Shown: positions 40,501 through 48,388 of the stretch, in pieces
Layout: every line of letters starts with the position of its first letter
Position numbering within the stretch: the stretch's first letter is position 1
Origin: Stenotrophomonas bentonitica
Lineage (GTDB): Bacteria > Pseudomonadota > Gammaproteobacteria > Xanthomonadales > Xanthomonadaceae
Direction of reading: 5' to 3'
Assembly: GCF_002887735.1 (NCBI RefSeq)
Contig: NZ_PKQP01000011.1
Location: 29,725-93,724 of the forward strand
DNA: 64,000 nt
Translations under genes and position numbers: made by a program
The notes under the pieces: model-generated
Database searches by the model: none
The model's input: only the letters and a program-made list of their open reading frames with translations
What the model was told of the DNA's origin: nothing

Positions 40501-41244
40501 ATGAACCTCATGGCCTTCGGCCTGGCCAGCCTGATCGGCATGGCTGCCACCGCTCCGGTTGTTGCCGCTGAACCGTCCCATCCCACCATCCGCCACATGG
40601 CGGGTGCCCCGGTGCCCGCCTCGCTCGACGCAGCGAAGACCGCGGTGCTGGTGATCGACTTCCAGAACGAATACTTCGATGCCCGTGCCGCGCCAGGTTT
40701 CGCCGGCGGCCGCATGGTCATTCCCGACGGCATGGCCGCACTGCGTCAGACCCGCCGCGTGGTCGACTTCGCCGATGCCCACGGCATCCGCGTCATCCAC
40801 GTGCAGCATGTGCTGCCGGCGGGCGCGCCGCTGTTCGCGCAGGGGAGTGTCAACGTCGCCTTCCATCGCGACATGCAGCCGCGCAGTGGCGAAACCGTCA
40901 TCCAGAAGGACAACGTCAGCGTGTTCGCCGGCGCCTCGGCTGCGGCGCTGGATACGGTGCTCAAGCAGGCCGGCATCGACACGTTGATCATCACCGGCCT
41001 GCAGACCCATGCCTGCGTCGTCGGGGCCGCCCGCGACGCGGCTGCCGCGCCGCGCGGCTACCGTGTCCTCGTGGCGTCCGATGCCAGCGCCAGTCGCGAC
41101 CTCGACCTGGCCGACGGCACGCGCATCGGCCACCGCGCACTGCACGAGGCGTCCCTGGCGCAGATCGAGGATGCGTTCGGCGATGTCATGGCCACCGACG
41201 CGATCCTGGCCCTGCCGGTCCGCGAGGCGGGCAAGGGCGCTTGA
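40501..41244 (+). CDS. exported isochorismatase-family cysteine hydrolase
   Basis: 247 residues. The first 24 residues (MNLMAFGLASLIGMAATAPVVAA) look like a signal peptide, unusual for this mostly cytosolic family. The catalytic triad is present: aspartate in VLVIDFQNEYFD, lysine in VIQKDNVSVF, and cysteine in GLQTHACVVGAARDA. It likely hydrolyses an amide such as nicotinamide or a related compound in the periplasm. A LysR regulator follows 57 bases later on the same strand. Confidence 0.87.
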   Translation: MNLMAFGLASLIGMAATAPVVAAEPSHPTIRHMAGAPVPASLDAAKTAVLVIDFQNEYFDARAAPGFAGGRMVIPDGMAALRQTRRVVDFADAHGIRVIHVQHVLPAGAPLFAQGSVNVAFHRDMQPRSGETVIQKDNVSVFAGASAAALDTVLKQAGIDTLIITGLQTHACVVGAARDAAAAPRGYRVLVASDASASRDLDLADGTRIGHRALHEASLAQIEDAFGDVMATDAILALPVREAGKGA

Positions 41245-41301
41245 TAAGCTGGCCAGGCCCGCATCCGGCGGGTCCTGCCACTCGCCTGGAGCTGACTGCC
41301 G

Positions 41302-42210
41302 ATGGATCACTTCGCCGCCCTGCGCGCGCTGCGCGCCATCGTCGAGGCCGGCAGCTTCAGTGCGGCCGCAGAGCGGCAGGGAACCACCCACTCCTCCCTG
41401 TCGCGGCAACTGCGGCAGCTGGAAGAGCACCTGCAGGTCCGGTTGCTCGATCGCACCACCCGGCGGCTGTCGCTGACCGAGGCCGGGCGCGACTATTACC
41501 GCGATGCCGTAGCCCTGCTTGAGCGGCTGGAGCTGGCCGACGACCGCGCCCGCGCGGGCCAGGCAGCGCCGAGCGGGCGCCTGCGCATCAGCGTGCCGCA
41601 GGTGGTGGCCAGCCAGGAATTGCCGCAGTGGCTGCCGGGGTTCCTGGCCCGCTATCCGCAGGTAAGCCTGGATCTGTCGGCCAACGACCAGCTGGTGGAC
41701 GTGGTCGGCGGTGGCTTCGACATGGCGCTTCGCATTGCCGCCAGCCTGCCTGACAGCCAACTGGTGGCCCGCGAGCTGGCGTGCTGCCCGCGCATCCTGG
41801 TGGCCGCACCGGCTTACCTGGCCCGGCACGCCCTGCCGCGCCAGGTGGCGGACCTTCCGGCGCACACGCTGCTGGCGTTCCAGCCCGGCGCGGCCAGTAC
41901 CGCTTGGCACCTGCAGGGCCCGCGGGGCGCGCAGGCCAGCGTGGAGGCCGGCCAACGGCTGCGCGTGGACGCCACGCCCGCCCTCTATGCCGCAGTGCGG
42001 GCCGGCATGGGTATCAGCCTGTTCACCGCGTTGACCGTGCAGGACGATCTGCGCGCCGGTCGCCTGATCCATGTGTTGCCCGGCTGGCATGCCGGGCAGC
42101 GCCGCTACTTCGCGCTGTATCCGCACGCACGTTCGCTGGCGCCAAAGGTGCGCGCGCTGGTGGAGCATCTGGCCGCGCATTACGCAGGGCAAGCCGGCGC
42201 GGCGGCCTAG
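41302..42210 (+). CDS. LysR family transcriptional regulator
   Basis: 302 residues. N-terminal winged helix-turn-helix: MDHFAALRALRAIVEAGSFSAAAERQG with HSSLSRQLRQLEEHLQ, then LLDRTTRRLSLTEAG. The C-terminal effector domain follows (DMALRIAASLPDSQL). The sequence belongs to the CrgA-like group. It sits immediately downstream of the isochorismatase gene rather than divergent, so regulation of that gene is possible but not shown. Confidence 0.92.
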   Translation: MDHFAALRALRAIVEAGSFSAAAERQGTTHSSLSRQLRQLEEHLQVRLLDRTTRRLSLTEAGRDYYRDAVALLERLELADDRARAGQAAPSGRLRISVPQVVASQELPQWLPGFLARYPQVSLDLSANDQLVDVVGGGFDMALRIAASLPDSQLVARELACCPRILVAAPAYLARHALPRQVADLPAHTLLAFQPGAASTAWHLQGPRGAQASVEAGQRLRVDATPALYAAVRAGMGISLFTALTVQDDLRAGRLIHVLPGWHAGQRRYFALYPHARSLAPKVRALVEHLAAHYAGQAGAAA

Positions 42211-42263
42211 TACCCTGCCAGGCGCTCCGGCCGGGGCTTGCCGGGGCGCCATGCGGGCGCATG

Positions 42264-42287
42264 AAAAAGGGCGCCCGAAGGCGCCCC
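42264..42287 (-). terminator. terminator of the Bax-inhibitor-1 gene
   Basis: On the minus strand GGGCGCC-TTC-GGGCGCCC runs into TTTTT. It lies 38 bases after the stop. Confidence 0.85.
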
Positions 42288-42311
42288 TGATGCTTGCCTG
42301 GCCAGTGGCTC

Positions 42312-42341
42312 AGCGCTGCTGGATCTAGCGCTGCTGGATCT
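42312..42341. repeat. 15-bp tandem duplication at the 3' end of the BI-1 gene
   Basis: Two perfect copies of AGCGCTGCTGGATCT. On the minus strand the first stop is TAG, and the duplicated copy would add IQQR before a second stop. Confidence 0.75.
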
Positions 42342-43083
42342 TGGAGAGCAGGCGCAGGAATTCCACGTACAACCACACCAGCGTGACCATCAGGCCGAAC
42401 GCGCCGTACCACTCCATGTACTTCGGGGCGTGTGCGGCGGCACCGGTTTCGATGAAGTCGAAATCCAGCACCAGGTTCAGCGCGGCCACCGCCACCACGA
42501 ACAGGCTGAAGGCGATGCCCAGCAGGCTGGCATCGTGGATCACCGGCACGTTGATGTTGAAGAAGCTCAGCACGAAGGAGGCCAGGTACACCAGCGCGAT
42601 GCCACCGGTGGCGGCGAACACGCCCATCTTGAACTTCTCGGTGACCTTGATCACGCCACTGCGGTACAGCATCAGCAGCGCGAACAGGGTGCCGAAGGTC
42701 AGCAGCACCGCCTGGAACACGATGCCTGGGAACTTCATGTTGAACACGGCCGAGATCGCACCGAGGAAGAAGCCTTCCACCAGGGCATACATCGGCGCAG
42801 TGACGGGCGACCATTCCTTCTTGAACACGGTGACGAGTGCCAGGATCAGCCCGCCCACCGCGCCGCCGATGGTGTACATCATCGCGCTGGAGGACACCTG
42901 CCCATAGGCATCGACCGACTGGCTCCACGCGAACGCGGCCGTCAGCACGGTGAGCAGCAACAGGATGCCGGTCTTGTTGACGGTGCCGTTGATGGTCATC
43001 GCCTGGTCGGGGCGGGCCACGACCGAGCCGCTGGCCAGGTCGAGGAAGGTCGACTCGGAAAGTGCGGGATTGCCGCTGCGCAT
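42325..43083 (-). CDS. Bax inhibitor-1/YccA family membrane protein
   Basis: 252 residues with seven hydrophobic segments. Features: ATGGIALVYLASFV and NLVLDFDFIETG, then the late EWYGAFGLMVTLVWLYVEFLRLL that contains the family's pore-lining acidic residues. BI-1/YbhL/YccA proteins are pH-sensitive leak channels or protease-modulating membrane proteins (YccA inhibits FtsH). AAGGAG precedes ATG 43083. A 15-base duplication covers the stop codon. It is divergent from the tRNA operon. Confidence 0.92.
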   Translation of the reverse strand: MRSGNPALSESTFLDLASGSVVARPDQAMTINGTVNKTGILLLLTVLTAAFAWSQSVDAYGQVSSSAMMYTIGGAVGGLILALVTVFKKEWSPVTAPMYALVEGFFLGAISAVFNMKFPGIVFQAVLLTFGTLFALLMLYRSGVIKVTEKFKMGVFAATGGIALVYLASFVLSFFNINVPVIHDASLLGIAFSLFVVAVAALNLVLDFDFIETGAAAHAPKYMEWYGAFGLMVTLVWLYVEFLRLLSKIQQR

Positions 43084-43190
43084 TGCCAATCTCCTTGATG
43101 GGGTAGGGGGCTGGCCATCCGGCCACTGACCCGAGCATAGCCGAAGCGACCCTCGCCAATGGCGACAGGTGAATTGATGTGTGAAAACCG

Positions 43191-43219
43191 TTGACAGATG
43201 CCACGCCGATTCCCACAAT
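43191..43219 (+). promoter_or_regulatory. promoter of the tRNA-Pro/Arg/His operon
   Basis: TTGACA (43191-43196), 17-base spacer, CACAAT (43214-43219), 42 bases before tRNA-Pro. The -35 is perfect. Confidence 0.8.
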
Positions 43220-43261
43220 AGGCGGCTCTTTCGGGGGGAACCCCGGAGGGAAACAAACCGC

Positions 43262-43338
43262 CGGGGTATAGCGCAGTCTGGTAGCGCGCCTGCTTTGGGA
43301 GCAGGATGTCGGGGGTTCGAATCCCTCTACCCCGACCA
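43262..43338 (+). tRNA. tRNA-Pro (TGG)
   Basis: 77 bases, seven-base acceptor stem CGGGGTA/TACCCCG, anticodon loop TTTGGGA giving TGG, T-arm GTTCGAATC and encoded CCA. First in a tRNA run. Confidence 0.97.
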
Positions 43339-43383
43339 AGCCCGCTGCTCAAACCGGGATTGGAATGCGACAATCCGGATCGA

Positions 43384-43460
43384 GCGCCCGTAGCTCAACT
43401 GGATAGAGCACCGGCCTTCTAAGCCGGCGGTTACAGGTTCGATTCCTGTCGGGCGCGCCA
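43384..43460 (+). tRNA. tRNA-Arg (TCT)
   Basis: 77 bases, acceptor GCGCCCG/CGGGCGC, anticodon loop CTTCTAA giving TCT, T-arm GTTCGATTC, encoded CCA. Confidence 0.97.
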
Positions 43461-43495
43461 TTCGGTGCAAGCGGTAGGAAGCAAGGTTTTCAGTG

Positions 43496-43572
43496 GTGGC
43501 TGTAGCTCAGTTGGTTAGAGTTCCGGATTGTGATTCCGGTGGTCGGGGGTTCGAGTCCCCTCAGCCACCCCA
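43496..43572 (+). tRNA. tRNA-His (GTG)
   Basis: Acceptor GTGGCTG/CAGCCAC, anticodon loop TTGTGAT giving GTG, encoded CCA. G at 43495 can serve as the extra G-1 opposite discriminator C at 43569, as required by histidyl-tRNA synthetase. Confidence 0.97.
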
Positions 43573-43607
43573 CTGATTCAAACTGGTTCATCGAAAGTGA
43601 AGCAGGG

Positions 43608-43635
43608 TTGCAAAAGGCAGCACACACGCTACAAT
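43608..43635 (+). promoter_or_regulatory. promoter of the first tRNA-Lys
   Basis: TTGCAA (43608-43613), 16-base spacer, TACAAT (43630-43635), then GTGCGCCTG as a GC-rich discriminator typical of stable-RNA promoters. Confidence 0.7.
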
Positions 43636-43653
43636 GTGCGCCTGAGTTTTTCA

Positions 43654-43729
43654 GGGCTGTTAGCTCAGTTGGTAGAGCAGTTGACTCTTAATCAATAGGT
43701 CCAAGGTTCGAATCCTTGACAGCCCACCA
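43654..43729 (+). tRNA. tRNA-Lys (CTT), copy 1
   Basis: 76 bases, acceptor GGGCTGT/ACAGCCC, anticodon loop CTCTTAA giving CTT, encoded CCA. Identical to the copy at 43888. Confidence 0.97.
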
Positions 43730-43736
43730 AGACAGA

Positions 43737-43766
43737 AGCCATCGGGTCCGCCCGGTGGCTTTTTTC
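43737..43766 (+). terminator. terminator after tRNA-Lys copy 1
   Basis: AGCCATCGGG-TCCG-CCCGGTGGCT followed by five further T residues. Confidence 0.92.
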
Positions 43767-43841
43767 TTGTTCGCGACACGTTGAACCGGTGGCGCATTGG
43801 CGGTCCACTGCCGCCATTGGCCATCCATTCAAATAAAACGC

Positions 43842-43871
43842 TTGCGTCGCGCGCAGGAAACCCTGCATAAT
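43842..43871 (+). promoter_or_regulatory. promoter of the second tRNA-Lys
   Basis: TTGCGT (43842-43847), 18-base spacer, CATAAT (43866-43871), 16 bases before the tRNA. Confidence 0.6.
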
Positions 43872-43887
43872 TCGCCTCCCGATTTTC

Positions 43888-43963
43888 GGGCTGTTAGCTC
43901 AGTTGGTAGAGCAGTTGACTCTTAATCAATAGGTCCAAGGTTCGAATCCTTGACAGCCCACCA
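43888..43963 (+). tRNA. tRNA-Lys (CTT), copy 2
   Basis: Base-for-base identical to the first tRNA-Lys, and the next 15 bases (AAGACAGAAGCC...) also match, so a local duplication is likely. Confidence 0.97.
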
Positions 43964-43970
43964 AGACAGA

Positions 43971-43999
43971 AGCCGCCTGGTCCGCCAGGCGGCTTTTTT
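43971..43999 (+). terminator. terminator after tRNA-Lys copy 2
   Basis: AGCCGCCTGG-TCCG-CCAGGCGGCT followed by TTTTTCTTTT. Confidence 0.93.
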
Positions 44000-44152
44000 C
44001 TTTTCCGGGCGTGCGTATCTGAAAGCCTCCTGAAACCGGGGTCGAACGCGACACGCAGCGTTTCCAAGCTGCGCGACAGAGCACGGATCGCAACCGGCAA
44101 TCAGGTTCCACTCGACGGACCGCGCTTAGGCGCCCATCGAGGTACTCCCATC

Positions 44153-44419
44153 ATGACTCTCCGGATCCTTGCCGCCGTGGCGTTGACCGCCTGCGCGGCC
44201 ACGGCCGCCACGGCTGCCGAAACGCCCGCCCACGCATCGTTCGACCCGGTCCTGGCCGGTTATGCCACGACCGTGATCCGCAACACTCTTGCTCCCGGCG
44301 ATTTCCAGCCGGCCAAGCCACTGGCCCGTGTCTCCATGCAGGACGCGCCCCAGGCCGAGGAACGCCAGGCGCTGGCGAAAGGGCCGCTGCTTCCCGGCGT
44401 GGCGCTGCCGGCGCGATAG
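44153..44419 (+). CDS. small exported hypothetical protein
   Basis: 88 residues. The N-terminus MTLRILAAVALTACAATAATAA is a convincing signal peptide, leaving a mature protein of about 66 residues beginning ETPAHASFDPVLAGYATTVIRN. The rest has no motif I recognise. GAGG lies 12 bases before ATG. It sits between tRNA-Lys and tRNA-Leu genes. Codon use is normal for the region, which supports a real gene; function unknown. Confidence 0.65.
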   Translation: MTLRILAAVALTACAATAATAAETPAHASFDPVLAGYATTVIRNTLAPGDFQPAKPLARVSMQDAPQAEERQALAKGPLLPGVALPAR

Positions 44420-44526
44420 TTGCCGATCCGCGGGGTGGGGCACGCGCTTCACCCCCGTTAAGCGGCATGACGACCTTCCGCTTTCCGGCCCCGCCTGCAA
44501 CAATGTGCGCCTGGGCTTTCAGGCTC

Positions 44527-44611
<85 letters not shown>

Positions 44612-44845
44612 GTGCAGGGCGTTTTCGCCGGCACCATGACCATGGGCACGTCCCGGATCGGGGAGACGGCCACATGCTGGGCCCTTGGCGGCCCCCGGAC
44701 GTTCTCGGCCCGCGCTGGCGGCGCTGGCGTTTATCGGCGAAACTACAGGGCTGCGGCGGGCATGCGCGTCCACGACCCCGCGTCCAAAACCCGTTTCATC
44801 CATCACATCGTGCCGGGGCCCATGCCGCCGGTGGCAGGAGTCAAC

Positions 44846-46138
44846 ATGCAAGCTTCGATCGAATCCACTGGCAATCTGGAACGCCGCCTGACCTTCTCGC
44901 TGCCGGAAGACCGCCTGCAGACGCACATCAGCGGCCGTCTGGGCGAAATCGCCCGCACCACGCGCATCAAGGGCTTCCGCCCGGGCAAGGTGCCGGCCAA
45001 GGTGATCGAGCAGCGTTTCGGCCAGCAGGTCCGCAGCGAAGCCGTCGATGGCCTGCTGCGTGAGACCTTCGATGCCGCCCTGCGCGAGCATGAGCTGCGC
45101 ATCGCCGGCACCCCGCGCATCGACAAGGGCGAGGGCGAGCTGTCCTTCGTGGCTACCGTCGAGCTGGTGCCGGACTTCGGCGACGTGGATGTCAGCAAGC
45201 TGACCGTGGTCCGCCACACCGCTGAAATCAACGACGCCGACATCGACCAGATGATCACCAACCTGCGCGAACAGCGCCGCAGCTGGAGCCCGGTCACCCG
45301 TGGCGCCCAGGACGGCGATCTGGTCGCGCTGGAAACCTGGTCGCAGGCCGGTGATGAGCGCCTGCCGGCCGAAGGCACCGAAAAGGGCAGCGTGATCGTG
45401 GGCCAGGGCATGATGTTCGAGCAGATCGAACAGGGCCTGGTCGGTCTGACCGCCGGTGAAGAAAAGACCCTGGACGTCGAATTCCCGGCCGATTGGCGCG
45501 TCCCGGCACTGGCCGGCAAGCAGGTCAAGGTCACCGTCAAGGCGGTGGACGTGTCCGCGCCGGTGCTGCCGGAGGTGGATGCCGAGTTCATCAAGAGCTT
45601 CGGTGTGAAGGGCGGCGACGTGGAGCAGTTCCGCAAGGACATCCGCGCCAACCTGGAGCGCGAGCTCAAGGGTGCCCTGATGAACCGCCTGCGCCGCGAA
45701 GTCGGTGAGCAGCTGATCGCCGCCTACGCCTCGGTGGAAATGCCGCCGCGCCTGGTCGAGAACGAAGCCCGCGCCATGCTGGACCAGCAGCTCGAGCAGA
45801 TCCGCCGCAGTGGCCGCAACCCGGGTGACGTCCCGGCCGACGCCCACGAAGGCTTCAAGGACGCCGCCGCCAAGCGCGTGCTGGTCGGCCTGCTGGTCGG
45901 TGAAGTGGCCCGCAAGAACGACCTGCGCCTGGATCCCAAGCGCCTGAATGAAACCATGCGCCTGATCGCCTCGACCTACGAAGAGCCGGAGCAGGTCATT
46001 GAGATGTACCGCAACGACCCCCAGCTGATGAGTGGGCTGCAGAATCGTGTGATGGAAGAGCAGGTGATCGACTGGATCGCCGAGCGCGCCCAGCACACCG
46101 AAGAGAAGCTGTCGTTCCAGGACGCGATCCGCCAGTAA
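44846..46138 (+). CDS. tig: trigger factor
   Basis: 430 residues. Ribosome-associated chaperone and prolyl isomerase. The ribosome-binding N-domain carries the signature [17 protein letters not shown] at about residues 43-59; the FKBP-type middle domain is around 150-245; the C-terminal helical chaperone arms end in [17 protein letters not shown] precedes ATG 44846; the frame extends upstream through the tRNA-Leu gene, which is not coding. It heads the conserved tig-clpP-clpX-lon-hupB order. Confidence 0.97.
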   Translation: MQASIESTGNLERRLTFSLPEDRLQTHISGRLGEIARTTRIKGFRPGKVPAKVIEQRFGQQVRSEAVDGLLRETFDAALREHELRIAGTPRIDKGEGELSFVATVELVPDFGDVDVSKLTVVRHTAEINDADIDQMITNLREQRRSWSPVTRGAQDGDLVALETWSQAGDERLPAEGTEKGSVIVGQGMMFEQIEQGLVGLTAGEEKTLDVEFPADWRVPALAGKQVKVTVKAVDVSAPVLPEVDAEFIKSFGVKGGDVEQFRKDIRANLERELKGALMNRLRREVGEQLIAAYASVEMPPRLVENEARAMLDQQLEQIRRSGRNPGDVPADAHEGFKDAAAKRVLVGLLVGEVARKNDLRLDPKRLNETMRLIASTYEEPEQVIEMYRNDPQLMSGLQNRVMEEQVIDWIAERAQHTEEKLSFQDAIRQ

Positions 46139-46203
46139 GCGGTCGTGTTTTACGCCCCGCGCCCTGGCGCGGGGTCGTTCCCCCCAAAATAGGTGCCTCA
46201 CTA

Positions 46204-46830
46204 ATGGACAACCGAACCACAGCCCTGAACATGGTTCCGATGGTGGTCGAACAGACCAGCCGCGGCGAGCGCGCCTATGACATCTATTCGCGCCTGTTGA
46301 AGGAGCGCCTGATCTTCCTCGTGGGCCCGATCGACGATCACATGGCCAACGTGGTGGTGGCGCAGCTGCTGTTCCTGGAAGCGGACAACCCGGAAAAGGA
46401 CATCAGCATCTACATCAACTCGCCTGGTGGCGTAGTCACCGCCGGCATGGCGATCTACGACACCATGCAGTACATCAAGCCGGACGTGAGCACCATCTGC
46501 GTCGGCCAGGCGGCCTCCATGGGCGCCCTGCTGCTGGCGTCCGGCGCGGCCGGCAAGCGTTACGCGCTGCCGAATTCGCGCGTGATGATCCACCAGCCGC
46601 TGGGCGGCTTCCAGGGCCAGGCCACGGACATCGACATCCATGCCCGTGAAATCCTGACCCTGCGTTCGCGCCTGAACGAAGTGCTGGCCAAGCACACCGG
46701 CCAGTCGCTGGAGACCATCGCCCGGGATACCGAGCGTGACAACTTCAAGAGCGCGGCCGATGCGGTGGCCTACGGCCTGGTCGACCAGGTCCTGGAGCGT
46801 CGTCCGGAAGAGTCGATCCAGCCGGCATAA
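46204..46830 (+). CDS. clpP: ATP-dependent Clp protease proteolytic subunit
   Basis: 208 residues. Forms the barrel-shaped serine peptidase that partners ClpX. Catalytic Ser105 in [11 protein letters not shown] and His130 in [12 protein letters not shown] are seen; the third residue lies in the RDTERDNF segment near residue 179. The N-terminus [18 protein letters not shown] includes the processed propeptide and axial loop. It is 65 bases after tig, with a GC hairpin between, and 126 before clpX. Confidence 0.97.
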   Translation: MDNRTTALNMVPMVVEQTSRGERAYDIYSRLLKERLIFLVGPIDDHMANVVVAQLLFLEADNPEKDISIYINSPGGVVTAGMAIYDTMQYIKPDVSTICVGQAASMGALLLASGAAGKRYALPNSRVMIHQPLGGFQGQATDIDIHAREILTLRSRLNEVLAKHTGQSLETIARDTERDNFKSAADAVAYGLVDQVLERRPEESIQPA

Positions 46831-46838
46831 CGTTGTAC

Positions 46839-46861
46839 CAGGCCGGGAAACCGGCCTGTTT
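46839..46861 (+). terminator. weak hairpin after clpP
   Basis: CAGGCCGG-GAAA-CCGGCCTG followed by only TTT. It probably attenuates read-through from clpP into clpX rather than stopping it. Confidence 0.55.
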
Positions 46862-46956
46862 CCACCGGGTCGGGCGGGACTGGCGTCCTCCTGACCCTGT
46901 GCTATTCTCGAATCGAACCCCCGTTCAGTCGGGTGGGGTAACTGGGTAAGCGAAGC

Positions 46957-48246
46957 ATGAGCGAAGACCGCCAAGGTCGTTCCACGGACACCGGCAAGAT
47001 CCTCTACTGCTCTTTCTGCGGAAAGAGCCAGCATGAGGTGCGCAAGCTGATTGCGGGTCCGAGCGTGTTCATCTGCGATGAATGCGTCGAGCTGTGCAAC
47101 GACATCATCCGTGAGGAGCTGGAGGAGAAGGCGCAGTCGGCCCGCAGTTCGCTGCCCAAGCCGCGCGAGATCCTCGAGGTCCTGGACCAGTACGTGATCG
47201 GGCAGAACCGCGCCAAGCGGACCCTGGCCGTGGCCGTATACAACCACTACAAGCGCATCGAGAGCCGCCAGAAGAACGACGAGGTCGAACTGGCGAAGTC
47301 GAACATCCTGCTGGTCGGTCCGACCGGTTCGGGCAAGACGCTGCTGGCCGAAACCCTGGCCCGCCTGCTCAACGTGCCGTTCACCATGGCCGACGCCACC
47401 ACGCTGACCGAAGCCGGTTACGTGGGCGAGGACGTGGAGAACATCATCCAGAAGCTGCTGCAGAAGTGCGACTACGACGTCGAGAAGGCACAGCAGGGCA
47501 TTGTCTACATCGATGAAATCGACAAGATCTCGCGCAAGAGCGAGAACCCGTCGATCACCCGCGATGTGTCCGGCGAAGGCGTCCAGCAGGCCCTGCTGAA
47601 GCTGATCGAAGGCACCGTGGCCAGCGTGCCGCCGCAGGGCGGTCGCAAGCATCCGCAGCAGGAATTCCTGCAGGTGGACACCAAGAACATCCTGTTCATC
47701 TGTGGCGGTGCGTTTGCTGGCCTGGACAAGGTGATCCAGCAGCGTTCCAACGATTCGGGCGGCATCGGGTTCGGTGCCAAGGTGAAGAGTTCCGAGCGCA
47801 AGCAGGAAGTGGGCAAGATCCTGGCCGAAGTCGAGCCGGAAGATCTGATCAAGTTCGGCCTGATTCCGGAGTTCGTCGGCCGCCTGCCGGTCGTGGCGAC
47901 CCTGGAAGAGCTGGACGAGGCCGCCCTGGTGCGCATCCTCACCGAGCCGAAGAACGCCATCACCAAGCAGTTCAAGAAGCTGTTCGAGATGGAGCACGTC
48001 GAGCTGGAGTTCCGTCCGGACGCGCTGGCCGCTATTGCCCGCAAGGCGCTCAAGCGCAAGACCGGTGCCCGTGGCCTGCGTACGATCGTCGAATCGGTTC
48101 TGCTGGACACCATGTATGACCTGCCCTCGGCAGAGAATGTCAGCAAGGTGGTGGTGGACGAATCGGTGATCGAACACAAGTCCGAACCGTACCTGATCTA
48201 CCAGACGCCACCGGCGCCTGAACAGAAGGCGGCTGGTGCTGAATAA
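46957..48246 (+). CDS. clpX: ATP-dependent Clp protease ATPase subunit ClpX
   Basis: 429 residues. AAA+ unfoldase feeding ClpP. N-terminal zinc-binding domain with cysteines in YCSFCGK and CDECVELC; Walker [13 protein letters not shown]; Walker [11 protein letters not shown]; the ClpP-contacting loop in the IGFGAK region; sensor-2 [10 protein letters not shown]. Length matches E. coli (424). A likely separate promoter lies in the 126-base gap (extended TGTGCTATTCT near 46899). Confidence 0.97.
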   Translation: MSEDRQGRSTDTGKILYCSFCGKSQHEVRKLIAGPSVFICDECVELCNDIIREELEEKAQSARSSLPKPREILEVLDQYVIGQNRAKRTLAVAVYNHYKRIESRQKNDEVELAKSNILLVGPTGSGKTLLAETLARLLNVPFTMADATTLTEAGYVGEDVENIIQKLLQKCDYDVEKAQQGIVYIDEIDKISRKSENPSITRDVSGEGVQQALLKLIEGTVASVPPQGGRKHPQQEFLQVDTKNILFICGGAFAGLDKVIQQRSNDSGGIGFGAKVKSSERKQEVGKILAEVEPEDLIKFGLIPEFVGRLPVVATLEELDEAALVRILTEPKNAITKQFKKLFEMEHVELEFRPDALAAIARKALKRKTGARGLRTIVESVLLDTMYDLPSAENVSKVVVDESVIEHKSEPYLIYQTPPAPEQKAAGAE

Positions 48247-48287
48247 TCAGTTCAAGTAATTGAATTGAAAGAAATTTTTCAGAACAG

Positions 48288-48316
48288 CTTGCATCTAGAA
48301 GCCGATGGCCCCATAA
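48288..48316 (+). promoter_or_regulatory. candidate sigma-32 heat-shock promoter of lon
   Basis: CTTGCAT (48288-48294), 14-base spacer, CCCCATAA (48309-48316), 72 bases before the lon start. The consensus is CTTGAAA and CCCCATNT. The -10 lies in the loop of the clpX terminator hairpin. Confidence 0.65.
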
Positions 48317-48336
48317 CGAGGCCATCGGCTTTTTTT
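48300..48336 (+). terminator. terminator of clpX
   Basis: AGCCGATGGCC / GGCCATCGGCT with loop CCATAACGA, then seven T residues. It overlaps the lon promoter. Confidence 0.92.
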
Positions 48337-48388
48337 GTATCCGGGCGAGGCGCCCGGAGGCCATCCCCACTGTTCCACTGGAGCCCAC

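Noticed and set aside
42023..43339. 438-residue minus-strand open frame beginning VGVEGFEPPTSCSQS
   Set aside because: Its start is the antisense of tRNA-Pro; the phrase GFEPPTSC is a known artefact of reading tRNA genes backwards. The rest runs out of frame through the BI-1 gene.
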